The position numbers and the translations under genes are program-made. Below, piece by piece: positions 6,796 to 14,515 of a stretch of DNA of 29,489 bases. The notes under the pieces were generated by a model, which was not told where the DNA came from, searched no databases, and saw only the letters and a program-made list of their open reading frames with translations. Source of the stretch: an uncultured Oscillibacter sp. (GTDB lineage Bacteria; Bacillota; Clostridia; Oscillospirales; Oscillospiraceae). Position 1 is the stretch's first letter; the number at the start of each line of letters is the position of its first letter. The DNA is taken from the NCBI RefSeq assembly GCF_900544955.1, contig NZ_UQXD01000029.1, positions 1-29,489 on the forward strand, in the 5' to 3' direction.

Positions 6796-8271
6796 TCACA
6801 TGCGCTTCAAAACGCCGGTGGCCTCGTTGAACGCCTCGATCAGCGCGTCCAGGTCGGCGGCCTGCCGGTGAACCGCGTCCCAGGTGCCCTCGGTGTCGTA
6901 CCACAGGGCATTGAGTTCCTCGCTGGTCTTCCCCTGCTGCTCCACCCAGGTGTAATACTTCAGGTTGTGCACCCGCTTGCGCTCCCGGTAGCCCAGCTCC
7001 GCCATGCTGTCGGTCTTCAGCCCCAGCATGTGGAGGGCGTGGTCCAGAGCCGCCTCCCTCGCGCTGTACGCCCCGCAGGACTCGTTCAGCTCCTGGATGC
7101 GGCTGCCGTACATGGCGGCGCTGTCGGTGAGGACGGTGCCCACCACGTCCCGCTCCGTGAACTCGTAGTACTTGGCCATCTTGATGCAGCACAGCACGTT
7201 GGCAATGCCGGAGATGCCCAGCCAGGTAAGCTGCTCCAGCAGCCCGTCGTCCAGGTGCAGCTCCTCTTTCAGGTAGGTCCTCCCCTCCGGCGTGTTGAAC
7301 AGCCGCAGCAGCCGCTGGCTGTCCTCGTCGTCGATGGCGATGGCCATGTCGGTGTTCTTCACGTTGTGAATCCAGGGGATGTGCTTGTCGCCGATGCCCT
7401 CAATCCGGTGGCCGCCGAAGCCGTTTTCCAGAATGGTGGGGCACTGGAGGGCCTCTCCCGCCCCCAGCTTCAGCCGGGGATAGAGCTCCTTGAGCCGGTC
7501 ACCGGTGGACAGGGTTCCGGCGGAGCCGGAGGTGAAGCAGGCGCCGGCAAACCGGTCCCCGGGGCGCTTGACGGCCTCGAACACGTCCGCCAGGGCGTTG
7601 CCGGTGACGTTGTAGTGCCACAGGGGGTTGCCCATCTCCTCAAACTGGTTGAAAATCATGTACTGGGGGTCCTGCTTGAGCTCGTTGGTCTTGTCGAAAA
7701 TCTCCTTCACGTTGGACTCGCAGCCGGGGGTGGCGATGACCTGGGCGCCGATCTCATGGAGCCAGTCAAACCGCTCCTTGCTCATCTCGGCGGGGAGAAT
7801 GGCCACGCCCCGGGCGCCCAGCAGCCGGGAGTTGAACGCGCCGCCCCGGCAGTAGTTCCCGGTGGAGGGCCAGACCGCCTTGTGCCGCTCCACGTCGAAC
7901 TGGCCCGTCACCAGCCGGGGGGCCAGGCAGCCGAAGGAGGCCCCCACCTTGTGGCAGCCGGTGGGGAACCATTTGCCCACCATGGCCACAATCCGGCAGG
8001 GGACGCCGGTGAGGGCCGGGGGCAGCTCAATATAGTTGGGCACCGCCTGGAACAGGCCGCCGGACGGCACAGGCTCGTTCTTCCAGGTGATGCGGAACAG
8101 GTTCAGCGTGTCCACGTCCCACAGCCCCACGGTTTTCAGCTTCGCCTGGACCTTCTCCGGAATGGTCTCCGGGTGCTGCATCTGGGCGATGGTGGGGATA
8201 AGGATGCCGTTCTCCCGGGCCTTGGCAATGTTGCGCTCCAGGCCCTCCCGGCGGATGGTCAGATCAATCAT
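6796..8271 (-). CDS. Fold-type II PLP-dependent lyase/synthase-like enzyme (not YgeX/DpaL)
   Basis: The product is 491 residues. It belongs to the cysteine synthase / tryptophan synthase beta superfamily: PLP lysine K108 in 'TGCHKVGAS', substrate-side loop 'STGNYCRGG' (136-144) and a phosphate-binding 'TSGSAGTLSTG' (247-257). It is about 100 residues longer than diaminopropionate ammonia-lyase (YgeX/DpaL) and lacks that family's 'RFGLNAFKxLGG' PLP site, so it is a different branch. Substrate and reaction are not known to me. It starts 9 bases after GCAGGAGGG and overlaps the upstream regulator by ATGA, so the two are co-transcribed. Its position beside ygeY, ygeW and carbamate kinase suggests it does the amino-acid elimination step of that pathway. 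Confidence 0.8.
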   Translation of the reverse strand: MIDLTIRREGLERNIAKARENGILIPTIAQMQHPETIPEKVQAKLKTVGLWDVDTLNLFRITWKNEPVPSGGLFQAVPNYIELPPALTGVPCRIVAMVGKWFPTGCHKVGASFGCLAPRLVTGQFDVERHKAVWPSTGNYCRGGAFNSRLLGARGVAILPAEMSKERFDWLHEIGAQVIATPGCESNVKEIFDKTNELKQDPQYMIFNQFEEMGNPLWHYNVTGNALADVFEAVKRPGDRFAGACFTSGSAGTLSTGDRLKELYPRLKLGAGEALQCPTILENGFGGHRIEGIGDKHIPWIHNVKNTDMAIAIDDEDSQRLLRLFNTPEGRTYLKEELHLDDGLLEQLTWLGISGIANVLCCIKMAKYYEFTERDVVGTVLTDSAAMYGSRIQELNESCGAYSAREAALDHALHMLGLKTDSMAELGYRERKRVHNLKYYTWVEQQGKTSEELNALWYDTEGTWDAVHRQAADLDALIEAFNEATGVLKRM

Positions 8272-8948
8272 ACGGTTTTGCCCTCCTGCTGTTTTGTGTC
8301 GATATAGGAATATAAGGTGTACTTGGAGATGCCGAAATACTTGGCGATCTTGTCGCCGGACTTGGTGACAAGAAACGCGCCGTTCTGGTTGAGGAACCGG
8401 ATGGCCCGCACCTTGTCGTCCTTGTTCATCAGCGCCACCGGCTTTCCCACCAGCGCCACCGACTGCTGAATCAGATCCTCCAGCAGGTCGTTGACGTTGA
8501 CGATCTTCTCCGGCTCCGACTGGGCCGGTTCCTGGGTGGTGACCAGCTCCCGCAGCGCTCCCTCCACCATCAGCAGCCGGGAGATGTCGTAGTTGATGGA
8601 GAGGATGGCGGACACCCGCCCCTTGCCGTTGCGGATATAGACCGTGGAGGATTTCAGAATCTTCCCGTCCGGCGTCTTGGTGAGATAGCAGAGGTGGTCC
8701 TTGGGCTCCGGGTCGTTGCTCTCCATCTGCTCCAGCACCACGGTGGACGCGCCGTCCCCCACCTTCCGCCCGGACACGTGGCCGTTGACAATGTGCACAA
8801 TGGAGTGGTCCGGGTGGCGGCTCAGGTCGTGGACCACCACCTCGCAATCGCTGCCGAACTGGGCGGCAATCCCCGTGGCCACCTGCCGCAGCAGTTCCAG
8901 CTTTCCGCTTTCCGTAGGCGATCCCTCCTTCTCTTCCGTATTTTCCAT
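8268..8948 (-). CDS. YheO/DauR-like PAS plus helix-turn-helix transcriptional regulator
   Basis: The product is 226 residues. A YheO-like PAS domain occupies about residues 15-125 ('GSDCEVVVHDLSRHPDHSIVHIVNGHVSGRKVG' region, 'KILKSSTVYIRN' and 'AILSINYDIS'). A C-terminal DNA-binding domain of the HTH_22 type follows (about 160-222, with 'GAFLVTKSGDKIAKYFGISKYTLYSYI'). Relatives such as DauR control amino-acid catabolism operons in response to a small ligand. The start at 8948 is chosen over upstream ATGs because those fall in or directly at the predicted promoter; its ribosome site is weak (GGA only). It is divergent from ygeY and heads the operon with the PLP enzyme, so it is the likely local regulator. 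Confidence 0.85.
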   Translation of the reverse strand: MENTEEKEGSPTESGKLELLRQVATGIAAQFGSDCEVVVHDLSRHPDHSIVHIVNGHVSGRKVGDGASTVVLEQMESNDPEPKDHLCYLTKTPDGKILKSSTVYIRNGKGRVSAILSINYDISRLLMVEGALRELVTTQEPAQSEPEKIVNVNDLLEDLIQQSVALVGKPVALMNKDDKVRAIRFLNQNGAFLVTKSGDKIAKYFGISKYTLYSYIDTKQQEGKTV

Positions 8949-8973
8949 GGAAATCGTCCAATTTAACATCCCT

Positions 8974-9001
8974 ATCATACCATATATTTTATCGAAATCA
9001 A
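8974..9001 (-). promoter_or_regulatory. Sigma-A promoter of the regulator/PLP-enzyme operon
   Basis: On the minus strand TTGATT (8996-9001) and TATGAT (8974-8979) have a 16-base spacer. The predicted start near 8967 supports the start codon at 8948. Confidence 0.68.
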
Positions 9002-9009
9002 CCCGTTTC

Positions 9010-9041
9010 ACTAAAAAATTTTTTGGTTTTCTAATTTTTTG
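9010..9041. promoter_or_regulatory. Candidate operator in the divergent regulator-ygeY intergenic region
   Basis: Positions 9010-9027 form an almost perfect palindrome around AAAAAATTTTTT with ACT/GGT ends, and a further AATTTTTTG follows at 9033-9041 directly before the ygeY -35 box. The half-site AATTTTT(T)GG also makes up the arms of the perfect inverted repeat at the importer promoter (12871-12896). The operator function is inferred. Confidence 0.4.
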
Positions 9042-9042
9042 T

Positions 9043-9070
9043 TTGACAAGTGGATTTCTTATGCTATGAT
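9043..9070 (+). promoter_or_regulatory. Strong sigma-A promoter of ygeY-ygeW-carbamate kinase
   Basis: A consensus TTGACA (9043-9048) and TATGAT (9065-9070) are separated by 16 bases. The predicted leader is about 60 bases. Confidence 0.8.
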
Positions 9071-9136
9071 AAAGACAGTATGAGCCATCCATACGGCGGA
9101 GGTCTCACATCTATTCTATCTTGGGAGGACAGCGTT

Positions 9137-10549
9137 ATGGATTTTGAAGCGATCAAAGCGGCGGCGGAGGGCTACCGGTCCGACATGGCCCGGTTCCTGC
9201 GGGAGATGATCTCCCACCCCAGCGAGAGCTGCCAGGAAAAGGACGTGGTGCTCTGCATCAAGGCCGAGATGGAAAAGGTGGGCTTCGACCAGGTGGAGAT
9301 CGACGGCCTGGGCAACGTCATCGGCTGGATGGGCCAGGGTGAGAAGATCATCGCCATCGACTCCCATATCGACACCGTGGGCATTGGCAACGCCGCCAAC
9401 TGGGAGGCCGACCCCTACCAGGGCTACGAGACGGCGGACGTCATCTTCGGCCGGGGCGGCAGCGACCAGGAGGGCGGCATGGCCTCCGCCGTGTACGGCG
9501 CCCGCATCATGAAGGACCTGGGGCTGATTCCCCCGGGCTACCGGATCATGGTGGTGGGCTCCGTCCAGGAGGAGGACTGCGACGGCATGTGCTGGCAGTA
9601 CCTGGTGAACAAGTACTGCGGCGGCAAGGAGGAGGCCCGGCGGCAGATGGAGTTCGTCATCTCCACGGAGCCCACCGACGGCGGCATTTACCGGGGCCAC
9701 CGGGGCCGCATGGAAATCCGGGTGGACGTGAAGGGCGTCTCCTGCCACGGCTCCGCCCCCCAGCGGGGGGACAACGCCATCTATAAGATGGCTGACATCC
9801 TCCAGGACATCCGTGCCCTGAATGAAAACGGCGACGGCCCCTCCAACGAGGTGAAGGGCCTGGTGAAGATGCTGAACCCGGCGTTCAACCCGGAGCACTG
9901 GGAGGATGCCCAGTTCCTGGGCCGGGGCACCTGCACCGTCTCCGAGATCTTCTTCACCTCCCCCTCCCGCTGCGCCGTGGCGGACGGGTGCTCGGTGTCC
10001 ATCGACCGCCGCATGACCGCCGGCGAGACCTGGGACTCCTGCCTGGAGGAAATCCGGCAACTGCCCAGCGTGAAAAAGTACGGCGGCGACGTGCAGGTCT
10101 CCATGTACATGTACGACCGGCCCTCCTGGACCGGCGAGGTCTACGAGACGGAGTGCTTCTTCCCCACCTGGATCAACAAGGCCGGCGCCGCCCATGTCCA
10201 GGCCCTGGTGGACGCCCACCACGCCCTCTGGGGCGAATCGCGGATCGGCCACGCGGACCCGGACCCCCGGTACGACGCCATGCACCTGCGCACCGGCCGC
10301 CCCCTCACCGACAAGTGGACCTTCTCCACCAACTGCGTCTCCATCCAGGGCCGGTACGGCATCCCCTGCGTGGGCTTCGGCCCCGGGGCGGAGTCCCAGG
10401 CCCATGCCCCCAACGAGATCACCTGGAAGCAGGACCTGGTGACCTGCGCGGCGCTGTACGCCGCCGTCCCCGGCCTGTACCGCAGCGAGAACAAGGGCGC
10501 CGACGCCGCCGAGTTCCGCCAGAGCCTCACCGACAACGAGATTCAATGA
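9137..10549 (+). CDS. ygeY: YgeY family selenium-metabolism-linked hydrolase (M20-type metallopeptidase fold)
   Basis: The product is 470 residues. The dinuclear zinc ligands of the M20 family are in place: H77 and D79 in 'AIDSHIDTVG', D110 in 'GRGGSDQEGG', the E145-E146 pair in 'VQEEDCDG' and H423 in 'ESQAHAPNE'. YgeY is named for co-occurrence with selenium-dependent purine/xanthine metabolism genes, and recent work ties the ygeW-ygeX-ygeY set to anaerobic uric acid breakdown in gut bacteria. It probably hydrolyses an amide or carbamoyl bond of an open-ring intermediate. GGGAGG lies 8 bases before the ATG at 9137; the longer frame from 9050 overlaps the promoter. It is the first gene of the plus-strand operon, and ygeW follows after 22 bases. 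Confidence 0.92.
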   Translation: MDFEAIKAAAEGYRSDMARFLREMISHPSESCQEKDVVLCIKAEMEKVGFDQVEIDGLGNVIGWMGQGEKIIAIDSHIDTVGIGNAANWEADPYQGYETADVIFGRGGSDQEGGMASAVYGARIMKDLGLIPPGYRIMVVGSVQEEDCDGMCWQYLVNKYCGGKEEARRQMEFVISTEPTDGGIYRGHRGRMEIRVDVKGVSCHGSAPQRGDNAIYKMADILQDIRALNENGDGPSNEVKGLVKMLNPAFNPEHWEDAQFLGRGTCTVSEIFFTSPSRCAVADGCSVSIDRRMTAGETWDSCLEEIRQLPSVKKYGGDVQVSMYMYDRPSWTGEVYETECFFPTWINKAGAAHVQALVDAHHALWGESRIGHADPDPRYDAMHLRTGRPLTDKWTFSTNCVSIQGRYGIPCVGFGPGAESQAHAPNEITWKQDLVTCAALYAAVPGLYRSENKGADAAEFRQSLTDNEIQ

Positions 10550-10571
10550 GCTGAAAGGAGCGACTGCATCT

Positions 10572-11762
10572 ATGTCCAAGACCATCGAGCTGGCGCAGCA
10601 CCTGGAAAAGCTGCACATCAACAACCTGTATAAGTCCGACTTCTACTGGACCTGGGACAAGACCGACGAGGAGCTGGAGGCCATTTTCACCGTGGCCGAC
10701 GCCCTGCGGGACCTGCGGGAGCGGAACAAGTCCACCCGCATCTTCGACTCGGGCCTGGGCATCTCCATCTTCCGGGACAACTCCACCCGCACCCGGTTCT
10801 CCTTCGCCTCCGCCTGCAACCTGCTGGGCCTCCAGGTCCAGGACCTGGACGAGAAGAAGTCCCAGATCGCCCACGGCGAGACCGTCCGGGAGACCGCCAA
10901 CATGGTCTCCTTCATGGCGGACGTCATCGGCATCCGGGACGACATGTTCATCGGCGAGGGCCACAAGTACCAGAAGACCTTCATGGACGCGGTGAAGGAG
11001 GGCTACCGGGACGGCATCCTGGAGCAGCAGCCCACCCTGGTGAACCTCCAGTGCGACGTGGACCACCCCACCCAGTGCATGGCCGACATGCTCCACATCA
11101 TCCACCAGTTCGGCGGCGTGGAGAACCTGAAGGGCAAGAAGATCGCCATGACCTGGGCCTACTCCCCCTCCTACGGCAAGCCCCTCTCCGTCCCCCAGGG
11201 CGTCATCGGCCTGATGACCCGCTTCGGCATGGACGTGGTGCTGGCCCACCCGGAGGGCTACGACGTCATGCCCGAGGTGGAGGAGATCGCCCGGAAGAAC
11301 GCGGCGGCCACCGGCGGCAGCTACCGGAAGGTAGGCTCCATGGCCGAGGCCTTCCAGGACGCGGACATCGTGTATCCCAAGAGTTGGGCGCCCTTCGCCG
11401 CCATGGAGCAGCGGACCCAGCTCTACCAGGCGGGGGACCAGGCGGGCATCGACGCCCTGGAGCAGCAGCTCCTGGCCCAAAACGCCCTGCACAAGGACTG
11501 GACCTGCTCCGAGGAGATGATGAAGCGGACGAAAAACGGCAGCGCCCTCTACCTGCACTGCCTGCCCGCCGACATCACCGGCCTCTCCTGCCCCCAGGGC
11601 GAGGTGGACAACTCCGTGTTCGACCGGTATCTGGTGCCCCTGTACAAGGAGGCCAGCTATAAGCCCTACATCATCGCCGCCATGATCCTGACGAGCAAGG
11701 TGAAGGACCCCGTCTCCGCTCTGATGGCCCTGGACGCCGGAAAGCCCCGCAAGGCCTTCTGA
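10572..11762 (+). CDS. ygeW: YgeW family knotted carbamoyltransferase
   Basis: The product is 396 residues, an aspartate/ornithine carbamoyltransferase homologue. The carbamoyl-phosphate motif is STRTR (71-75) with the preceding 'FRDN'. 'HPTQ' (165-168) and 'HCLP' (329-332) are the other conserved sites. The long N-terminus and the wording around these motifs match YgeW, whose natural substrate is not the standard ornithine or aspartate. In the catabolic direction it would transfer a carbamoyl group from a ureido compound to phosphate, giving carbamoyl phosphate for the carbamate kinase encoded next. AAAGGAG lies 11 bases before the ATG. It is co-transcribed with ygeY, 22 bases upstream, and with the kinase, 39 bases downstream. 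Confidence 0.92.
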   Translation: MSKTIELAQHLEKLHINNLYKSDFYWTWDKTDEELEAIFTVADALRDLRERNKSTRIFDSGLGISIFRDNSTRTRFSFASACNLLGLQVQDLDEKKSQIAHGETVRETANMVSFMADVIGIRDDMFIGEGHKYQKTFMDAVKEGYRDGILEQQPTLVNLQCDVDHPTQCMADMLHIIHQFGGVENLKGKKIAMTWAYSPSYGKPLSVPQGVIGLMTRFGMDVVLAHPEGYDVMPEVEEIARKNAAATGGSYRKVGSMAEAFQDADIVYPKSWAPFAAMEQRTQLYQAGDQAGIDALEQQLLAQNALHKDWTCSEEMMKRTKNGSALYLHCLPADITGLSCPQGEVDNSVFDRYLVPLYKEASYKPYIIAAMILTSKVKDPVSALMALDAGKPRKAF

Positions 11763-11801
11763 GACGGCGCCCGATTCCCAATTCAACCGACGAGGTGCAG
11801 T

Positions 11802-12737
11802 ATGGGTAAACGTATCGTCATCGCCCTGGGCGGCAACGCGCTGGGCAAAAACCTGCCGGAGCAGATGGCCGCCGTGAAGTACACGGCCCGGGCCATCGTG
11901 GATTTGATCGAGGAGGGCCACCAGGTGGCGGTGGCCCACGGCAACGGCCCCCAGGTGGGCATGATCCACAGCGCCATGACCACCCTCTACCGGGAGGACC
12001 CCTCCCACCCCATGGCCCCTATGTCCGTGTGCACCGCCATGAGCCAGGGCTATATCGGCTACGACCTGCAAAACGCCCTGCGGGAGGAACTGCTGAACCG
12101 GGGGCTGCGCAAGAGCGTGGCCACCATCCTCACACAGGTGGAGGTGGACATAGCGGACCCCGCCTTCCAGAACCCCACCAAGCCCATCGGCACCTTCATG
12201 ACCGAGGCGGAGGCGGAGGAGATGCGCCGCCGGGGCAACGCCGTGATGGAGGACGCGGGCAGGGGCTGGCGCCGGTGCGTGGCCTCCCCCCTGCCCAAGG
12301 CCATTGTGGAGATCGACACCATCCGCACCCTCTTCGACGCGGGGCAGGTGGTCGTCGCCTGCGGCGGCGGCGGCATCCCCGTCTATCCCACCCAGGGCAA
12401 CCATCTGAAGGGGGCGGGCGCCGTCATCGACAAGGACTTCGCCTCGGCCCTGCTGGCCCGGGAGCTGGAGGCCGACGCCCTCATCATCCTCACCGCCGTG
12501 GAAAAGGTGGCGGTGAACTTCGGCAAGCCGGACCAGCGCTGGCTGGACCGCCTGACGGTGGAGGAGGCCCGGCGCTACGCCGCGGAGGGGCAGTTCGCCC
12601 CCGGCAGCATGCTGCCCAAGGTCCTGGCCGCCGTGCAGTTCGCCTCCTCCCGGCCCGGGCGGACGGCCCTCATCACCCTGCTGGAAAAGGCCAAGGACGG
12701 CATCGCCGGGAAAACCGGCACCTCCATCTCCCTCTGA
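11802..12737 (+). CDS. arcC: Carbamate kinase
   Basis: The product is 311 residues, full length for the amino-acid-kinase-fold carbamate kinase (EC 2.7.2.2). 'IVIALGGNALG' at the N-terminus, 'VAHGNGPQVGMI' (about 44-55), 'VVACGGGGIPVY' and 'VIDKDFASALLA' are the family motifs. It makes ATP from ADP and carbamoyl phosphate, releasing ammonia and CO2. No arginine deiminase or ArcD is present, so here it pairs with YgeW rather than with the arginine pathway (the counterpart in E. coli is YqeA). GAGGTG precedes the ATG by 4 bases. It is the last gene before a strong terminator. Confidence 0.93.
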   Translation: MGKRIVIALGGNALGKNLPEQMAAVKYTARAIVDLIEEGHQVAVAHGNGPQVGMIHSAMTTLYREDPSHPMAPMSVCTAMSQGYIGYDLQNALREELLNRGLRKSVATILTQVEVDIADPAFQNPTKPIGTFMTEAEAEEMRRRGNAVMEDAGRGWRRCVASPLPKAIVEIDTIRTLFDAGQVVVACGGGGIPVYPTQGNHLKGAGAVIDKDFASALLARELEADALIILTAVEKVAVNFGKPDQRWLDRLTVEEARRYAAEGQFAPGSMLPKVLAAVQFASSRPGRTALITLLEKAKDGIAGKTGTSISL

Positions 12738-12756
12738 GTCCCTTTGTACAACCTGC

Positions 12757-12797
12757 ACAGGAGAGCGGACTTGCCGCTCTCCTGTTTGTCTATTTTT
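12757..12797 (+). terminator. Terminator after the carbamate kinase gene
   Basis: A perfect 12-bp stem (ACAGGAGAGCGG with CCGCTCTCCTGT, loop of 5) is followed by a T-rich tail. It separates ygeY-ygeW-arcC from the importer genes. Confidence 0.88.
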
Positions 12798-12870
12798 GTG
12801 AATGTCGGTGGTTTTTGATAAAAGGCAGTGCAAAAAGTACCAAAATTTCTGTCCTACTTTACCACGGAAA

Positions 12871-12896
12871 TCCAAAAATTCAGTTGAATTTTTGGA
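12871..12896. promoter_or_regulatory. Perfect 12-2-12 inverted repeat over the importer promoter
   Basis: The arms TCCAAAAATTCA and TGAATTTTTGGA are exact reverse complements separated by GT. The right arm covers the -35 box of the binding-protein promoter. It is not followed by a T-run in a terminator context and lies upstream of the transcript start, so it is best read as a repressor operator. Confidence 0.6.
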
Positions 12897-12912
12897 CCCA
12901 ACCTTGTATGAT
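12884..12912 (+). promoter_or_regulatory. Sigma-A promoter of the BMP binding-protein gene
   Basis: TTGAAT (12884-12889) and TATGAT (12907-12912) are 17 bases apart, with the start codon about 60 bases downstream. Confidence 0.75.
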
Positions 12913-12971
12913 GGCAGTAGACAAGGTCATTCCTTGTCTCCCGCATTCAATTTTTGAAGGAGGATATCAGA

Positions 12972-14255
12972 ATGAAAAAGAAGTTTCTTGCAATGCTTCT
13001 TGCTCTGGCCATGGTCCTGAGTCTGGCCGCCTGCGGCGGCAAGAAGACGGAGGAACCCGTCCAGGGCGACCCCCCCGCGGACGCCGGTGAGCCCGCTCCC
13101 GTTGACGTGAAGATCGGCCTGATCTGCGTCCACGACATCAACTCCGGCTACGACGCCGCCCACATCGAGGGCCTGACCGCCGCCTGCGAGGCGCTGGGCA
13201 TCGACGTGGACTCCCAGGTGGTGTTCAAGTACAACATCCCCGAGGATGAGACCTGCTACGACACCGCCGTGGACCTGGCGGAGGAGGGCTGCACCATCAT
13301 CTTCTCCGACTCCTACGGCCACCAGAGCCACATGCAGCTGGCCGCCGGCGACTATCCCGAGGTGACCTTCGTCTCCTGCACCGGCGACACCGCCGCCGGC
13401 TCCGGGCTGGACAACTTCAAGAACATCTTCCCCTATACCTATGAGTCCCGCTACGTCTCCGGCGTGGTGGCCGGCATGAAGCTCAAGGAGCTGATGGACG
13501 CCGGCACCGTCACCGATCCCTATGTGGGCTACGTGGGCGCCTATCCCTACGCCGAGGTGGTCTGCGGCTACACCGCCTTCCTGCTGGGCATCCAGTCCAT
13601 CGTCCCCGATGCCCACATGGACGTGCAGTATACCAACAGCTGGTATGATCCCTCCGCCGAGGGCGAGGCCGCCAATGCCCTGATGAGCCGCGGCTGCGTC
13701 ATCATCGGCCAGCACGCCGACTCCACCGGCGCCCCCTCCGCCGTGCAGGCCGCCCTGGCCAGCGGCACCGTGGCCTACTCCGTGGGCTACAACATCGACA
13801 TGCTGTCCGTGGCGCCCGACGCCGCTCTGACCTCCGCCCAGAACAACTGGTCCGTGCTGTACCAGGCCACGCTGGAGAAGTTCCTGGCCGGCGAGGCCAT
13901 CCCCGCCGACTTCGCCACCGGCATCCAGGACGACGCCGTGATGATCTCCGTCCTGGGCACCAGCTGCGCCGAGGGCACCGAGGAGGCCGTGAACGCCGCC
14001 TGGAACGGCATCAAGGACGGCAGCCTGAAGGTGTTCGACACCTCCAAGTTCACCTGCCAGCCCTCTCAGGACGGCACCTATGAGGTGGACGCCGACGGCC
14101 ATGTCACCTCTTGCTTCGCCTTCGACCTCAACGGCGACTTCGTCAACGACGCCGAATCCGGCGAGGCCATTGTGGACGGCGCCTTCGCAGAGTCCGTCCT
14201 CCGCTCCGCTCCCTACTTTGCCCTCCGCATCGACGGCATCACCGAGCTGAGCTGA
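12972..14255 (+). CDS. BMP family ABC transporter substrate-binding lipoprotein
   Basis: The product is 427 residues. A lipoprotein signal (KKKFLAMLLALAMVLSLAAC, lipid-bearing C21) is followed by an acidic Pro-rich linker and a periplasmic-binding fold of the BMP/PnrA type ('KIGLICVHDINSGYDAAHIEGL', 'GCTIIFSDSYGHQ', 'VAGMKLKELMDAG', 'YVGAYPYAEVVCG'). Members of this family usually bind purine or pyrimidine nucleosides. AAGGAGG lies 8 bases before the ATG at 12972. It has its own promoter and inverted-repeat operator and is followed by a terminator-like hairpin, a common way to make more binding protein than transporter core. Its position behind ygeY-ygeW-arcC suggests that the imported molecule is the substrate of that pathway. 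Confidence 0.92.
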   Translation: MKKKFLAMLLALAMVLSLAACGGKKTEEPVQGDPPADAGEPAPVDVKIGLICVHDINSGYDAAHIEGLTAACEALGIDVDSQVVFKYNIPEDETCYDTAVDLAEEGCTIIFSDSYGHQSHMQLAAGDYPEVTFVSCTGDTAAGSGLDNFKNIFPYTYESRYVSGVVAGMKLKELMDAGTVTDPYVGYVGAYPYAEVVCGYTAFLLGIQSIVPDAHMDVQYTNSWYDPSAEGEAANALMSRGCVIIGQHADSTGAPSAVQAALASGTVAYSVGYNIDMLSVAPDAALTSAQNNWSVLYQATLEKFLAGEAIPADFATGIQDDAVMISVLGTSCAEGTEEAVNAAWNGIKDGSLKVFDTSKFTCQPSQDGTYEVDADGHVTSCFAFDLNGDFVNDAESGEAIVDGAFAESVLRSAPYFALRIDGITELS

Positions 14256-14269
14256 ATTCAACCGTAGCA

Positions 14270-14299
14270 AAGGGGCTGCCTCCGGGCGGCCCCTTTTTT
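14270..14299 (+). terminator. Terminator/attenuator after the binding-protein gene
   Basis: The arms AAGGGGCTGCC and GGCGGCCCCTT pair over 11 bp (one T-G wobble) around a TCCG tetraloop, followed by six T. It begins 14 bases after the stop codon. Confidence 0.88.
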
Positions 14300-14360
14300 C
14301 CGCTTTTCGCCGCCGCACCGCAAAAAAACGGGGATTCCGCCCCGGCTTTCGGGAATCGGC

Positions 14361-14389
14361 TTGCAAAACCGCCTCTTTTTCCATATAAT
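14361..14389 (+). promoter_or_regulatory. Sigma-A promoter of the importer ATPase/permease genes
   Basis: TTGCAA (14361-14366) and a consensus TATAAT (14384-14389) are 17 bases apart. It lets the three transporter-core genes be expressed independently of the binding protein. Confidence 0.72.
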
Positions 14390-14515
14390 GAAGGAAAGGC
14401 CGCCCTTGCACGCCCCTGTCCTTTCCCCGCGTGCTTGGAGCAATCCGCCCGCGCAGACGCACGCCGCCCCGGCGGCCCCTGCCCGGCCATGGCGGAACCA
14501 GAAAGGAAGATTTGT

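Noticed and set aside
6796..8961. One 721-codon minus-strand frame joining the PLP enzyme with sequence upstream
   Set aside because: The upstream part is an out-of-frame reading of the YheO-type regulator; the PLP enzyme has its own ATG at 8271 with a GGAGGG site.
11802..12737. Carbamate kinase as part of an arginine deiminase pathway
   Set aside because: No arginine deiminase or arginine/ornithine antiporter is nearby, and the adjacent transferase is YgeW-type rather than ornithine carbamoyltransferase.
9116..12927. Very long minus-strand open frames opposite ygeY, ygeW and arcC (up to about 780 codons)
   Set aside because: They are low-complexity His/Gly/Ala/Val-rich antisense shadows caused by high third-position GC; the plus-strand frames carry complete family motifs and ribosome sites.
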